Shown here in pieces: positions 22,365-22,490 of a DNA stretch of 22,490 nt. The notes below the pieces were generated by a model, which saw nothing but the letters and a program-made list of their open reading frames with translations, was not told the DNA's origin and ran no database searches. How positions within the stretch are numbered: position 1 is the stretch's first letter; each line of letters starts with the position of its first letter. The stretch covers positions 1 to 22,490 of the forward strand of contig CAZUVT010000015.1 of NCBI GenBank assembly GCA_964623925.1, given 5' to 3'. This DNA is from CATJXY01 sp964623925. Its GTDB lineage: Bacteria; Bacillota_I; Bacilli_A; Erysipelotrichales; Erysipelotrichaceae. The translations under genes and the position numbers were made by a program.

Positions 22365-22393
22365 TTGCAATTAAAAGGAGCTTAAACTATAGT
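22365..22393 (+). promoter_or_regulatory. Promoter of the gene starting at 22438
   Basis: TTGCAA (22365-22370) and TATAGT (22388-22393) are 17 bp apart, 44 bp before the start codon. Confidence 0.7.
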
Positions 22394-22437
22394 ATAAGAT
22401 GAATTGTAAAAACTAGTTCGAAAGGAGGAATATCGCT

Positions 22438-22490
22438 ATGCAGGCAATCCGTCAAATGACAAGTAGAACACCCTGGAAATTGATACTGGC
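22438..22490 (+). CDS. Start of a further gene, truncated by the window end
   Basis: An ATG follows the strong Shine-Dalgarno AAAGGAGGA at 7-8 nt spacing and a good promoter. Only 17 full codons are visible, reading MQAIRQMTSRTPWKLIL. The start of a hydrophobic stretch may be beginning at the edge. Too little is present to name a family. Confidence 0.6.
   Translation, partial: MQAIRQMTSRTPWKLIL

Overview
The window is AT-rich chromosomal DNA from a low-GC Gram-positive bacterium (Bacillota). Purine-rich Shine-Dalgarno sites sit 5-10 nt before starts, tRNA genes encode their own CCA ends, and intrinsic terminators are short and strong. The gene set (M3 oligoendopeptidase F, class B sortase with a Cna_B surface protein, cytoplasmic type I pullulanase, DUF1836 protein) would fit an Erysipelotrichia- or Clostridia-like host. 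That placement is inference from gene content, not from a marker gene. No phage, IS element, CRISPR array or rRNA is visible.

Layout. 1-933 holds the 3' end of a polar amino-acid ABC permease and its ATPase. 1043-2803 is oligoendopeptidase F. 2851-7760 is a surface-protein locus: an extended -10 promoter, a terminator-like hairpin in the leader, a class B sortase, and a 1362-residue adhesin. The adhesin has an N-terminal Cys-Gln thioester domain and eight Cna_B-like repeats but no C-terminal sorting signal. An unrecognised 491-residue protein follows (7842-9317). 9343-9769 contains two minus-strand tRNA units, Asn-Glu and Lys, each with its own promoter and terminator. 9770-10261 is a gene-free stretch with several hairpins and a candidate small RNA.

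10262-11503 is a class I aminotransferase that converges on the CCA-adding enzyme (11500-12717). Divergent from cca is an operon of glutamate racemase, an unassigned class I SAM-fold protein and a GIY-YIG protein (12866-14896). This operon converges on a MATE exporter (14888-16231). The minus strand then carries a flavin reductase-like protein (16319-16822) and a DUF1836-yggS pair (16903-18089). On the plus strand are a TrhA/hemolysin III membrane protein (18228-18878), a pullulanase followed by two half-size chromate-transporter genes (18938-22213), a large hairpin, a promoter and the first codons of a further gene.

Most genes are housekeeping: amino-acid uptake, peptide breakdown, tRNA maturation, D-glutamate supply for the wall, PLP homeostasis and alpha-glucan debranching. 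The accessory part is the sortase-adhesin locus and possibly the unknown gene after it. A recurrent architectural trait is that stop codons lie inside terminator hairpins, so convergent neighbours share one hairpin.
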